Of a stretch of 17,953 bases of DNA, positions 1 to 7,748 are shown in pieces. Below the pieces are notes generated by a model. It made no database searches and was not told where the DNA came from. It was given only the letters and a program-made list of their open reading frames with translations. Both the position numbers and the translations under genes were made by a program. The first letter of the stretch is position 1, and each line of letters opens with the position of its first letter. Source of the stretch: H111-94 sp034436045 (GTDB lineage: Bacteria; Chloroflexota; Ktedonobacteria; Ktedonobacterales; Ktedonobacteraceae). The DNA is taken from positions 1 through 17,953 of the forward strand of contig DAOTVZ010000280.1 in NCBI GenBank assembly GCA_034436045.1, in the 5' to 3' direction.

Positions 1-196
1 GGGCATCATGAAAGAGGCCCTGGCCGCCCGCCGATGCGCTCACAGGGCGTCATGAAAGAGGCCCTGGTCGCCCGTCGATGCGCTCACAGGGCGTCATGAA
101 TGACGCCCTGGTCGCCCGCCGATGCGCTCACAGAGCGTCATGAAAGAGGCCCTGGTCGCCCGTCGATGCGCTCACAGGGCGTCATGAATGACGCCC
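1..196. repeat. 44-bp tandem palindromic repeats (4.5 copies)
   Basis: Units start at 1, 45, 89, 133 and 177 (the last is only the hairpin). Each has a 20-bp core followed by a 24-bp spacer beginning TGGTCGCCCGTCGATGCG. Cores at 89-108 and 177-196 are the near-perfect palindrome GGGCGTCATGAATGACGCCC. Cores at 1, 45 and 133 carry AAAGAGG instead of AATGACG in the right arm, so their stem is weakened but the outer GGGC/GCCC pairs remain. The spacers are conserved, not unique, which argues against CRISPR. Confidence 0.9.
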
Positions 197-230
197 CTAC
201 ACCGGCCACCCCCCCAAAGGATGGAGACCC
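1..230. mobile_element. MITE-like palindromic repeat element, left end cut off by window
   Basis: Non-coding element made of tandem 44-bp units (1-196) followed by a terminal segment. Its right end, AAAGGATGGAGACCC at 216-230, is the exact reverse complement of the left end of the element inside the pseudogene (11544-11558). The internal hairpin and spacer sequences are also shared. This identifies 216-230 as a terminal inverted repeat of the same family. The left terminus lies outside the window, so a target duplication cannot be checked. It ends about 110 bp before the GYD gene. The family assignment is inferred from the copies in this window only. Confidence 0.7.
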
Positions 231-245
231 CGCTAAATGTTGTAC

Positions 246-275
246 TTGTGCTATGTTGCCAATAGCGTGTACAAT
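246..275 (+). promoter_or_regulatory. Possible promoter of the GYD gene
   Basis: TTGTGC at 246-251 and TACAAT at 270-275 are spaced by 18 bp and lie just after the repeat element. Predicted transcription would start near 282, leaving a leader of about 60 nt. The -35 match is weak. Confidence 0.35.
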
Positions 276-343
276 GGAGGTGGAAACCCCTACAAACACC
301 GTTCTATCGTTGTTAGCACCTATGGAAGTAGGAGGAGTGACCT

Positions 344-637
344 ATGCCGACCTACATCACCCTGGTGAATCTCACCGAGCAAGGGGCCAGAGAAGCGAAA
401 AATACCCCTGAGCGACTTCAGATGTTCGATACAGCCGCCAGAGAGGTGGGGGCGCGCCTCGTAGAGTTCTATCTGGTACTGGGGCACTACGATTACATCG
501 TCATCACCGAGGCTCCCGACGATCAAACGGTAGCGCGTCTTATTTTGAACACTCTGGCTCAAGGCAGTGTACGCACTGAAACTATGAGGGCATTCCCACG
601 GGTGGAATTTGAACAAATCGCCAGAGGTCTCCGCTAA
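344..637 (+). CDS. GYD domain-containing protein
   Basis: A 97-residue protein matching the small stand-alone GYD-domain family (PF08734 type). It opens MPTYITLVNLTEQGAR and has the typical pattern of a beta strand, a helix with a conserved Arg-(x)n-Phe segment (RLQMFDTAAREVGAR) and a central strand with the LGHYDYIVITEAPDD motif, close to the family's GxYD signature. Family members are small alpha/beta dimers of ferredoxin-like fold and their biochemical role is largely unknown, so no reaction is assigned. The ATG at 344 is supported by a strong GGAGGAG ribosome-binding site at 331-337, 6 nt upstream. It is a single-gene unit convergent with yvcK, with a hairpin between the two. No frameshift or truncation is seen. 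Confidence 0.88.
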   Translation: MPTYITLVNLTEQGAREAKNTPERLQMFDTAAREVGARLVEFYLVLGHYDYIVITEAPDDQTVARLILNTLAQGSVRTETMRAFPRVEFEQIARGLR

Positions 638-674
638 TCTGTTATCCACTGGTATTGACAGGTACAGAGGTCTG

Positions 675-704
675 GTGGGAATGCGCTATGTTGTGCATTC
701 CCAC
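675..704. terminator. Bidirectional hairpin between convergent genes
   Basis: GTGGGAATGC (675-684) and GCATTCCCAC (695-704) form a perfect 10-bp stem with a 10-nt loop, lying between the stop of the GYD gene and the stop of yvcK. There is no clean U-tract on either side, so intrinsic termination is plausible but not certain. Confidence 0.55.
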
Positions 705-712
705 GGCATAGT

Positions 713-1810
713 TTAGTATTCATCGAGCGGGAAAATGGCCCGCACCAGACGCTCCGGGTCATGGCGTGCCAGACGATCATCCTCCAGATTGAGCGGCGCA
801 ATCACCACATTTGGCACCATGCGCGTCAGGCGTGAATGATCGGCAATCACCGGCTCACTCAGTTCCTCGGCATACTTCTGCAACACCTCCGGCGCAAACG
901 AACCATTATTGGCAATCACGCGATCTACCCGCCCGCCCAGATACGTATGAATGGCATTGACAAAGTCCGACGCTTTATAGTGATCAGTCTCGCCGTGCTT
1001 GGTCATCAGGTTGCAGACATAGACCTTTTCAGCCTCAGACTCACGCACCGCGCGCGCAATATCGGCGACGAGCAGATTGGGGATCAGGCTGGTGTAGAGA
1101 TCGCCAGGACCGATAATAATGGTATCCGCGCGCCGAATAGCGCGAACGGCTTGCAGGCAGGCCGGTGCATCTTTTGGTTCCAGGTAGATATGCTTGATAG
1201 GTGAAAGTGGCCCCGGATTATGCTTGCCCCTGGTATCAATATCCGTCTCGCCGCAGACCGTCGAGCCATCCTCTAGTTCAGCGCAAATTGTTGTTTGTGC
1301 CAGCGTGACAGGCAAGACATGCCCGGCGGTATCCAGCAGTTCTTCCGCATCCTCAATGGCGAGCAGTAGATCACCGTTATTAATATCTTGCAGTCCCTTG
1401 AGGATGAGATTCCCCAGGCTGTGTCCCCCCACCCGGCTACTGAGCGTCGCCCCCCCCTCATCACTGCCGCGCTCAAAACGGTGCATAAATACCTCGCGCC
1501 ACAAGGCCCCATTGCGCGCCAGGGCTACCAGTGACATGCGCAAATCTCCCAGCGGCAACTGGCGACGAAATTCGTCCATCAACATGCGCGAACTGCCTCC
1601 GCTATCCGACATCGTTACGATGGTCGTGATATTAAAGGGATATTTCTTGAGATGTGAGAGCATCGAAAAGGTTCCCGACCCACCTCCAATCGTAACAACC
1701 CGGCGTCCGGCAAAACGATCCCCAGTGCGATAAGTACGAGCCACAGCACCTCTCCTCTGGTTAGCTTCAGCTTCCTCGTTGACCATACAATACTCTATCG
1801 GGTTCTCCAA
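713..1810 (-). CDS. yvcK: Gluconeogenesis factor YvcK/CofD-like
   Basis: A 365-residue protein of the CofD/UPF0052 family, YvcK branch. YvcK proteins bind UDP-sugars and are needed for growth on gluconeogenic carbon sources and for normal cell envelope in Bacillus and Mycobacterium; a catalytic activity is not established. Family signatures seen: GGGSGTF (42-48), SDSGGSS (68-74), LPLGDLR (85-91), GHSLGNL (129-135), GPGDLYTSL (234-242) and NLMTKHGETD (267-276). The listed start is TTG at 1810 with a weak GTAGGA upstream. An ATG at 1786 (codon 9) is an equally possible start and loses no conserved residue. In Firmicutes and actinobacteria this gene sits between rapZ and whiA; here it stands alone and is convergent with the GYD gene. 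Its promoter is visible at 1842-1870. Confidence 0.92.
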   Translation of the reverse strand: MENPIEYCMVNEEAEANQRRGAVARTYRTGDRFAGRRVVTIGGGSGTFSMLSHLKKYPFNITTIVTMSDSGGSSRMLMDEFRRQLPLGDLRMSLVALARNGALWREVFMHRFERGSDEGGATLSSRVGGHSLGNLILKGLQDINNGDLLLAIEDAEELLDTAGHVLPVTLAQTTICAELEDGSTVCGETDIDTRGKHNPGPLSPIKHIYLEPKDAPACLQAVRAIRRADTIIIGPGDLYTSLIPNLLVADIARAVRESEAEKVYVCNLMTKHGETDHYKASDFVNAIHTYLGGRVDRVIANNGSFAPEVLQKYAEELSEPVIADHSRLTRMVPNVVIAPLNLEDDRLARHDPERLVRAIFPLDEY

Positions 1811-1841
1811 TTCCTACACTACACATTTACATTTTCACAAC

Positions 1842-1870
1842 AGTGTACCATGTGTACCAATCTCATGCAA
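1842..1870 (-). promoter_or_regulatory. Promoter of yvcK
   Basis: Reading the minus strand, TTGCAT (1870-1865), a 17-bp spacer and TACACT (1847-1842) form a sigma-70-type promoter with an extended -10 TGG. Transcription would start near 1835, about 25 nt before the TTG start. The spacer and -10 contain a 9-bp direct repeat, TGGTACACA then TGGTACACT, which could be an operator. Confidence 0.65.
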
Positions 1871-2146
1871 ATTGAAAAAATCTAGTCATTACCTTTTTTT
1901 CTTATCTTCTGGCCATCTTCTTGTGTAAGGTACCTGTTTGCGTTATACTGTTGGCAACGGGTATCTCTTCGCCACTCTGTGGGCGCGGTGGCGGAGGAGC
2001 AAGATCACCCGTTTATTTTTTTGTCCGACAATATGAGCCGGATACGCATCGACAGGGTAGCGCTGGCGGGTGCGCCCTGCCTGCGCACGGGTATCTTGCC
2101 TGCGGTCGCCCTACAGGCGCGCTTGCGCCTAAACAGTACTACTTTT
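1871..2146. other. Intergenic region with GC-rich inverted repeats
   Basis: This is the non-coding centre of the 404-bp gap between two divergent genes. It has an AT-rich part (1871-1960), a hairpin CTTCGCCAC/GTGGCGGAG at 1967-1975/1988-1996 with one wobble pair, and a GC-rich stretch at about 2045-2130. The latter ends in a short stem AGGCGC/GCGCCT near 2113-2128 followed by a T-run at 2143-2148. An open frame at 1921-2175 has no ribosome-binding site and Gly/Cys/Pro-biased composition, so it is not called. The GC-rich stretch may be a relic of another repeat family. Confidence 0.4.
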
Positions 2147-2176
2147 TTCATGCCAGCGTAGTAGATGTGCTATAAT
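2147..2176 (+). promoter_or_regulatory. Promoter of the TPR gene
   Basis: An extended -10, TGCTATAAT at 2168-2176, is preceded by a weak TTCATG (2147-2152) at 18-bp spacing. The start of transcription would be near 2183, giving a leader of about 32 nt. Confidence 0.6.
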
Positions 2177-2214
2177 CAGCCACATGTTTTAACTACCAAC
2201 TCTGGAGTACTGCT

Positions 2215-3345
2215 GTGGCATACAACACAGATATCCAACGACTCCTGTATCGCGCTCGCCTGCTTTTGGAAGAGGGCCAGAGCGATACAGCCTTTGCTAT
2301 TTTTAGCACGATGCAGGCCGAGGATGCCTCCCTTCGCAATCATCTGATCTATCTTTATGGATGGTATTATGCGCAGACTCATCAATGGAAAGAGGGCCTT
2401 GCGACGCTTTCTTCGTTACTGCAGAGTGGTGAGCTAATTGAACCACTACCGCAAGTTGAACGCGAGCTGCAAGCGATACATCTGTTGTATCTGGGCATCG
2501 CTGCCGCGCATCTACACCTGGATGATGAGGCGATTGACCACCTGACACGCTGTCTTAAACTGTTGCATGATCGGCGCATTCATCTTCCGCGTGTGCGCAT
2601 TGAAGCTCACGCCCGTCTCGGCACATTGCATCAGCGAAACAGTAACACGACTTTTGCCATGCAACATTTCGAGGAGGCGCTGCGCCTCAGCCGCCACTAT
2701 CGAGACGAGCAGGCTTTACCTATCATCTATCGCGGTCTCTGCCAGCTTCATCGCAGCAACGCCGCCTGGCAGCAGGCCTATCACTATGGAAAGGAGGCGC
2801 TGCACCGCTACGAACAGCGCGCCGACCGTCCGATGGAGGCCGACTTGCATCTCCTGCTAGCCCACATCTGCCAGCATAATGCGCAAGCTCAAGAGGCTAT
2901 TGCCCAGGCACAGACCGCGCTTGACCTCGCCAATGAACTGTGCGATGAGACATTGAGCATGCGTGCCTGCATAGCACTAGCAGAGCTACACCTGAGCACC
3001 GGAGACGTAGAGGCCGCCAGGCTGAACTGCGAACGTGCCCTGGCAACCATCGGCGATCACATCAGCCCGGCCCTACGCGCGCTGGCCTGCTATACCGCTG
3101 GGAAGATTAGCTATATGGAAGCACAGCAAGCTCAGGGAGAACAGCGTACCCGCCTGCTGGAAGAGGCAAATACACATTTTGCCCAGGCCGATCAGCAACT
3201 CACCAGCGCTCAGACCGAGGTTCACGAAACACATCTTACCGACCTCTACACGCTCTGGGGATCGGTGCTGGAGGCGCTGGGTCGCCCGCAGGAGGCGCTC
3301 CACTGCTGGCGATCCGGCTATCGTCTGCTCTCCGGCTATGTTTGA
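2215..3345 (+). CDS. Tetratricopeptide repeat protein
   Basis: A 376-residue, all-helical, soluble protein built of TPR-like pairs. Clear units include residues with the pattern ARLGTLHQRNSNTTFAMQHF followed by EEALRLSRHY, the pair around LHLLLAHICQHNAQAQEAI, ACIALAELHLSTGDVEAARL followed by NCERALATIG, and the last unit LYTLWGSVLEALGRPQEALH. TPR arrays bind peptides or partner proteins; no enzymatic or DNA-binding domain is present, so the partner is unknown. Similar helical arrays form the C-terminal half of many bacterial transcription activators, but no HTH is seen here. The start is GTG at 2215 with GGAG at 2203-2206. No signal peptide or membrane segment is visible. It is a single-gene unit, with an extended -10 promoter upstream and a convergent hairpin downstream. 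Confidence 0.88.
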   Translation: MAYNTDIQRLLYRARLLLEEGQSDTAFAIFSTMQAEDASLRNHLIYLYGWYYAQTHQWKEGLATLSSLLQSGELIEPLPQVERELQAIHLLYLGIAAAHLHLDDEAIDHLTRCLKLLHDRRIHLPRVRIEAHARLGTLHQRNSNTTFAMQHFEEALRLSRHYRDEQALPIIYRGLCQLHRSNAAWQQAYHYGKEALHRYEQRADRPMEADLHLLLAHICQHNAQAQEAIAQAQTALDLANELCDETLSMRACIALAELHLSTGDVEAARLNCERALATIGDHISPALRALACYTAGKISYMEAQQAQGEQRTRLLEEANTHFAQADQQLTSAQTEVHETHLTDLYTLWGSVLEALGRPQEALHCWRSGYRLLSGYV

Positions 3346-3369
3346 CCATGCAAGTGACATGTAGAACAG

Positions 3370-3427
3370 GTAGGGCATGATAGATAATGAACGTTGTCAA
3401 CTGAATCGGCAGCTATCATGCCCCTAC
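3370..3427. terminator. Inverted repeat between convergent genes
   Basis: GTAGGGCATGATAG (3370-3383) pairs with CTATCATGCCCCTAC (3413-3427), interrupted by one extra C. The loop is about 29 nt. The right arm includes the stop codon of the membrane-protein gene (3424-3426). It may serve as a bidirectional terminator, although no U-tract follows it. The GTAGGG ends resemble those of the palindromic repeats elsewhere in the window. Confidence 0.45.
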
Positions 3428-4296
3428 GATGTTTCTGGTTTGAGGGAAACCAGCATAATGCCGAACCAGAGCATCCACAGGCCGAAGAGCAGGATGGCGG
3501 GGGTAGTAAACGCGCTCTGGTCGGCTGCTGGCGTACTGGCAACCGAGAGTGCGTTGCCGCCAAAGAGCGCGGCCACCACGAGCGCGGCATAGCCAAAAAG
3601 CACCCAGCCGACCGGCCAGAGATTGCGTCCTCCACGCGCAATAGACGCACCGAAGAAGAGCAAGGCCAGCGCCAGCAGACCAATGCCGACCGTGTTGGTC
3701 ATCACCGAGAAGGTATTCGAGATCACCCCTACGGCTGGTGGCAACGGTGCATGCAGCGCAAAACCATGGCCGACAATGAAAAAGTAGATTGTACTGAGGA
3801 GCGCACCCGCGATATAGAGAATCAGGCCAATCAGACCGGCCCAGGCCGCCGTGATGGCAAAGCCCTTACCCCGCCAGGGATGTGGAGGTAGATCATCACC
3901 ACTATCACTGCTATCCGTCGCTTGCTCGTCAGCACTCTCTTCGCGGTTCTCCCCTTTCCGCGCCCTCTGCACCGCACGCTGCTCCTCTTCTCGCTCTATT
4001 TGCGCCATCAGCTCTTGCGCTACGACGATGCGCGAGAGGCTGAAAGGAAAGCTCAACAGCAGTGCAAAGGCAACAATGAGCAGAAAACGATAGACCACAA
4101 ACTGGAAAGGATAGGTGCCAATCCAGCGCAGATAGGCCGCCATGTGGCCTCCTGCCAGTCCCTCAACCACTGCACCATAGCCGCGCGGAGCCATCACGAT
4201 ATCCTGGTAGAATGGCAGCGCCAGCAAGATCAGCAGCGCACCCAGCAGATAGGACACCCCATTGCTACGTAACCTTGTCAATAAACTGCGTTTCAT
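3424..4296 (-). CDS. Six-helix integral membrane protein, function unknown
   Basis: I do not recognise the family of this 290-residue protein. About six hydrophobic segments are visible, near residues 14-30, 66-88, 148-172, 199-220, 225-246 and 264-284. Between segments 2 and 3 there is a highly charged cytoplasmic-looking loop (about 92-145) with an EREEEQ/RARKGENREE part, probably helical, and a Ser/Asp-rich part. The protein starts MKRSLLTRLRSNG, a positive-inside N-terminus rather than a cleaved signal peptide. The ATG at 4296 is supported by AGGAAG about 7 nt upstream and by a good promoter at 4349-4377. It is divergent from the GH15 gene and convergent with the TPR gene. No transporter or enzyme motif was found, so no role is assigned. 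Confidence 0.82.
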   Translation of the reverse strand: MKRSLLTRLRSNGVSYLLGALLILLALPFYQDIVMAPRGYGAVVEGLAGGHMAAYLRWIGTYPFQFVVYRFLLIVAFALLLSFPFSLSRIVVAQELMAQIEREEEQRAVQRARKGENREESADEQATDSSDSGDDLPPHPWRGKGFAITAAWAGLIGLILYIAGALLSTIYFFIVGHGFALHAPLPPAVGVISNTFSVMTNTVGIGLLALALLFFGASIARGGRNLWPVGWVLFGYAALVVAALFGGNALSVASTPAADQSAFTTPAILLFGLWMLWFGIMLVSLKPETS

Positions 4297-4348
4297 AGAA
4301 GCTTCCTGATAAGATCAATTATTTCAGAGTGGACTTTGACTATAATGT

Positions 4349-4377
4349 ATCATAACGGTATCGCCGTCATTGGGCAA
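4349..4377 (-). promoter_or_regulatory. Promoter of the six-helix membrane protein gene
   Basis: On the minus strand, TTGCCC (4377-4372), a 17-bp spacer and TATGAT (4354-4349) give a sigma-70-type promoter. Predicted start is near 4342, about 45 nt upstream of the ATG at 4296. Confidence 0.6.
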
Positions 4378-4396
4378 GGGACAAATGCTCCCGTTG

Positions 4397-4405
4397 TGTT
4401 ATAAT
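4397..4405 (+). promoter_or_regulatory. Extended -10 promoter of the GH15 unit
   Basis: TGTTATAAT is a perfect extended -10; no convincing -35 is found at 17 bp, as is usual for this promoter class. Transcription would start near 4412, 30 nt before the ATG. It is followed by the ribosome-binding site AAAGGAG at 4424-4430. Confidence 0.6.
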
Positions 4406-4441
4406 CAGACACAATAATTAAGCAAAGGAGAATAGGTTATC

Positions 4442-6439
4442 ATGCCCAGAGACCTGCCTGTTGGCAACGGACGCCTGCTTATCAACTTCGATAAAAGCTA
4501 CAACGTGCGCGACATCTACTGGCCCCATGTTGGTCAGCAACTGCATACCAAAGGCGATATCTCACACACCGGCGTGTGGGTCGAGGGACAGTTCGCCTGG
4601 TTGGACGCGCCCTCCTGGCAACGCGAGATGCTCTATGACGACGAAACCCTGGTCACGCACGTGACACTGAAAAATTCCGCCTTGCAGCTACAACTGGTCT
4701 TCTACGATGCTGTAGATTTTAACCGCGACATCTTCCTACGCCATGTTCTCGTGACCAATCAAGCCGACCACCCGCGCGAGGTGCGCCTCTTCTTTCACTA
4801 CGATTGGCACATCTGGTATGCCGCCGAAGGCAATACCGTCTTCTATGCGCCGAGGCAGCAGGTTCTGATCGCCTATAAAGACCAGGGCTATTTCCTGATG
4901 AATGGGCAGGTAAAATATAACAATACCGTTAAGACAGGCATTTCTAGCTGGGCAACCGGCATCAAAGAATTCAATGGCGCGGAAGGCACCTGGCGCGATG
5001 CGGAAGATGGTGTGCTGGGTCGCAACCCTATCGCACAAGGCTCCATCGATGGCACCATCGCCCTGCATGTGCCAAATGTGCAGGCAGGAGACACCGCCGA
5101 GGTCTTCCACTGGTTAACCGTTGGCTCTAACTTCGCCGCCGTGACACGGCTGGATGCGATGGTGTGCGAGCGTGGCCCCGCCTTTTTTCTCACCCGCACA
5201 CGCAACTACTGGCACAGTTGGGTCAACAAAGAGGGTCAGACCTTCGCCGACCTCTCGCCCGCGCTGGTCACGCTTTACAAGCGCAGTCTGCTGGTCTTAC
5301 GCACACAGATCGATGAGGGAGGGGCCATTATCGCCGCTAATGATGCCGATAAGGAACACTTCTCTGAGGATAGCTACTCTTACATGTGGCCACGCGACGG
5401 TGCGCTGGTCGCCAACGCCCTGAGTCACGCAGGCTATTCAGAGATCACACGCAACTTCTATGATTTCTGCGCCAGTGTGATGACCTCCGGCGGCTACCTG
5501 CTGCATAAGTATAATCCCGACCGCTCGTGGGGCAGTAGCTGGCATCCCTGGGTCGATGCCAATGGCAAACCACAATTGCCTATTCAAGAGGATGAAACCG
5601 CGCTCGTCCTCTATAGCCTCTGGCAGCATTACGCCCGTTTTCACGATCTTGAGTTTGTCGCCCCGCATTTTCGCTCCCTGGTGGTTGCCGGGGCCAACTT
5701 CATGCTCAACTACCGCGAGCCGCACACGAAACTTCCCGGCCCCTCCTATGACCTGTGGGAAGAGCGGCGCGGCATTCTGACCTACACGACAGCGACCGTG
5801 TATGCCGGTCTGATCGCCTCCGCCAACTTCGCCACCATCTTCGGCGAGATCGAACTGGCCCAGAAATATCAGCACGCGGCGGAAGAGATCAAGAACGCGA
5901 CCTTGCAGTATCTATGGGATGAAGAGGCGGGCCATTTCCTGCGCATGATAACTGTTGATGAGCAGGGCAACATCCAGAAAGATAAAACCGTTGATAGTAG
6001 CGTCTGTGGCGTCTTCCAGTTTGGTATGTTGCCCGCCGATGATGAACACGTGGTACGCACAATGGAAGCCGTGGAGCAGACATTGTGGGCACACACCGAG
6101 GTTGGCGGTATGGCCCGTTACGAGAATGACTATTACTATCAGGTAACGCATGATCTGTCGCAGGCGCAGGGCAACCCCTGGTTCATTTGCACACTCTGGT
6201 TGGCGCAGTATCGCATCGCAGTGGCGAAAACTATCGACGATCTACACAAAGCATTGCCGCTCCTGGAATGGGCACGCGCGCACGCCTTGCCTAGCGGCGT
6301 GATGGCCGAGCAGGTCAATCCTTTCACCAGCGAGCCGCTCAGCGTTTCCCCCCTTACCTGGAGCCATGCCGAACTGGTCGCCACAGTGCGCTGGTACATT
6401 GGCAAATATCATCGTTTTCAGGAGCAGAACACAAAATGA
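4442..6439 (+). CDS. Glycoside hydrolase family 15 (glucoamylase-type)
   Basis: A 665-residue enzyme of the bacterial/archaeal GH15 type. These are inverting exo-glucosidases that release glucose from alpha-glucans, and some relatives are trehalases. Residues 1-250 form the N-terminal beta-sandwich (starting with the family-like NGRLLINFDKSYNVRDIYWP). Residues from about 270 form the (alpha/alpha)6 barrel, with SYMWPRDGALVANAL (313-327), WHPWVDANG (367-375) and QEDETALVLYSLW (382-394). By analogy with fungal glucoamylase, the general acid is E440 in DLWEERRG and the base is E644 in PLTWSHAE; both are present, so it should be active. There is no signal peptide, suggesting a cytoplasmic role in glycogen, maltodextrin or trehalose use. 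AAAGGAG lies 11 nt before the ATG. It is translationally coupled to the acetyltransferase by an ATGA overlap. Glucoamylase versus trehalase cannot be settled here. Confidence 0.93.
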   Translation: MPRDLPVGNGRLLINFDKSYNVRDIYWPHVGQQLHTKGDISHTGVWVEGQFAWLDAPSWQREMLYDDETLVTHVTLKNSALQLQLVFYDAVDFNRDIFLRHVLVTNQADHPREVRLFFHYDWHIWYAAEGNTVFYAPRQQVLIAYKDQGYFLMNGQVKYNNTVKTGISSWATGIKEFNGAEGTWRDAEDGVLGRNPIAQGSIDGTIALHVPNVQAGDTAEVFHWLTVGSNFAAVTRLDAMVCERGPAFFLTRTRNYWHSWVNKEGQTFADLSPALVTLYKRSLLVLRTQIDEGGAIIAANDADKEHFSEDSYSYMWPRDGALVANALSHAGYSEITRNFYDFCASVMTSGGYLLHKYNPDRSWGSSWHPWVDANGKPQLPIQEDETALVLYSLWQHYARFHDLEFVAPHFRSLVVAGANFMLNYREPHTKLPGPSYDLWEERRGILTYTTATVYAGLIASANFATIFGEIELAQKYQHAAEEIKNATLQYLWDEEAGHFLRMITVDEQGNIQKDKTVDSSVCGVFQFGMLPADDEHVVRTMEAVEQTLWAHTEVGGMARYENDYYYQVTHDLSQAQGNPWFICTLWLAQYRIAVAKTIDDLHKALPLLEWARAHALPSGVMAEQVNPFTSEPLSVSPLTWSHAELVATVRWYIGKYHRFQEQNTK

Positions 6440-7026
6440 TGTTAGTGAAACCTGTGACACTGGAAGGTGAGACAGTGCGCCTGGAGCCGCTCCGTCTCTT
6501 TCACAGCGCAGCACTCTTCTCGATCAGTAACGACGAATCGATCTGGCGCTACCTGTTATCTCCGCAACCCAGGACGCGCGCGGATATGGATGAGTTGATT
6601 ATAAAGGCTTTGCAGGCGCAAGAGGCCGGTCAACAGCTCCCTTTCGCCATTATCGAGCAGGCCAGTGGGCGTGTCATCGGTTCAACACGCTATCTTACTA
6701 TCATGCCCCACGATCACGGCCTGGAAATCGGCTCGACGTGGCTGGCCGCTCCGTTCAGGCGCACGCGCGTCAATACAGAGTGCAAATATCTGCTGCTGCG
6801 TCACGCCTTTGAAGTCCTGCACGCCATCCGCGTGCAGTTCAAAACGGACAGTCGCAATGTGGTCTCACAGGCCGCTATTGAGCGACTGGGTGCGCAAAAA
6901 GAGGGTGTGCTACGCAATCACATGATTATGCATGACGGTTACTATCGCCATTCCGTCTACTACAGCATCATCGAGAGCGAATGGCCCGCCATCAAGACGC
7001 GCCTGGAAGCGTTTCTCACGCGATAA
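6436..7026 (+). CDS. GNAT N-acetyltransferase, RimJ/RimL-like
   Basis: A 196-residue acetyltransferase of the GNAT_3 type, using acetyl-CoA. It begins VTLEGETVRLEPLRLFHSAA, as RimJ/RimL and ribosomal-protein acetyltransferase-like proteins do. It has the core strand FAIIEQASGRVIGSTRYL, then EIGSTWLAAPFRRTRVNTEC with the acetyl-CoA pyrophosphate loop, and the C-terminal FKTDSRNVVSQAAIERLGAQ followed by EGVLRNHMIMHDGYYRHSVY. In relatives the loop commonly reads with Gly where this protein has Arg (FRRTRVNTE), a possible change at the CoA loop. The ATG at 6436 overlaps the GH15 stop as ATGA; a second ATG at 6439 is also possible. It is therefore cotranscribed with GH15, but a shared function is not implied. 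The substrate is unknown. Confidence 0.88.
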   Translation: MMLVKPVTLEGETVRLEPLRLFHSAALFSISNDESIWRYLLSPQPRTRADMDELIIKALQAQEAGQQLPFAIIEQASGRVIGSTRYLTIMPHDHGLEIGSTWLAAPFRRTRVNTECKYLLLRHAFEVLHAIRVQFKTDSRNVVSQAAIERLGAQKEGVLRNHMIMHDGYYRHSVYYSIIESEWPAIKTRLEAFLTR

Positions 7027-7044
7027 TAACGACCTGGTGTTATT
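7025..7044 (+). terminator. Short AT-rich hairpin with T-run
   Basis: AATAAC (7025-7030) pairs with GTTATT (7039-7044) and is followed by TTT, between the convergent acetyltransferase and PsiE-like genes, which are only 13 bp apart. The 6-bp stem is weak, so this is a tentative call. Confidence 0.3.
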
Positions 7045-7663
7045 TTTCGTGTTCTTCGGTTAAACGGCCAAGCAATTTGAGCGTGATGCCGAGAGCGAGA
7101 ATGACGGCGGCACTTACGCCCAATTCAATCATCGAATGATTGAATTCGATGACTGAGGTGGTCGCACCGGAGACCGTCTCGTTCGTCACTGAGAGACGTG
7201 CGCCGATTGACAGAATGCTCCGTGTCGCCGAAATAATGCCGATGAAGAGAAACGGGCGCAGCGAGGTAGTATGCGATTTCAAATAATGGATCACTGTGCT
7301 AAGGATTTCGACAATAATCAGCACCAGCAGCAAGCCGGAAACCATATCGACAATGGCGTTGGCCATAAAAGCAGGTCGTGCATCAGCGGCTTTAGTGGGC
7401 AGGTCTAATAGCATGGCCGCGCCAAATTGCCAGAAGGTGTAGATTAGCGCCAACAGGGACGCGAGCAGAAAGCAGATGCCCACAGCACTATAGATAATCG
7501 TATCAACCCGATCCAGAAACAAACCTGAGCGGTGAGCCAGCGCATCATACTCTTCGGATTTCTGCTCCAGCGCCACACGATTCTCCTGATGCGCATCCAT
7601 TGTTGTAGTAGGGGAAGCGTGTTGCTCATCTCTATCGGCGTCATACGAAGAATGTTCCATCAC
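7040..7663 (-). CDS. PsiE-like (phosphate-starvation-inducible) membrane protein
   Basis: A 207-residue protein with a charged cytoplasmic N-terminus (1-50) and four hydrophobic segments near 54-80, 104-128, 136-156 and 176-198. The central part, IIVEILSTVIHYLKSHTTSL followed by RPFLFIGIISATRSILSIGA, fits the PsiE family (PF06146 type). The E. coli member is induced by phosphate starvation; its molecular role is unknown. The N-terminal extension of about 50 residues is rich in Asp, Glu, His and Gln and is longer than in short PsiE proteins. The start is GTG at 7663 or the adjacent ATG at 7660, both served by AAAGGA near 7671-7676. It is divergent from the exchanger gene, with 85 bp between them. 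No PHO-box could be recognised, so phosphate control is not supported by the sequence. Confidence 0.75.
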   Translation of the reverse strand: MMEHSSYDADRDEQHASPTTTMDAHQENRVALEQKSEEYDALAHRSGLFLDRVDTIIYSAVGICFLLASLLALIYTFWQFGAAMLLDLPTKAADARPAFMANAIVDMVSGLLLVLIIVEILSTVIHYLKSHTTSLRPFLFIGIISATRSILSIGARLSVTNETVSGATTSVIEFNHSMIELGVSAAVILALGITLKLLGRLTEEHEK

Positions 7664-7748
7664 CCGTAAATCCTTTCAATTATCGACTACAGAACACAAC
7701 AAATAGCATTCAGGCTAGTGCCCTGAACGAAGCACTGAGGAGTTGTTT

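Noticed and set aside
1..196. CRISPR-like array
   Set aside because: The period looks right, but spacers are nearly identical between units, repeats are degenerate and no cas gene is present. The array is a tandem palindromic repeat.
100..411. 103-residue open frame at the left end
   Set aside because: It reads through the repeat units and into the GYD gene in another frame; it has no ribosome-binding site and encodes repeat-derived peptide.
1921..2175. 84-residue open frame in the yvcK-TPR gap
   Set aside because: No ribosome-binding site, biased Gly/Cys/Pro composition and overlap with the TPR promoter; no recognisable domain.
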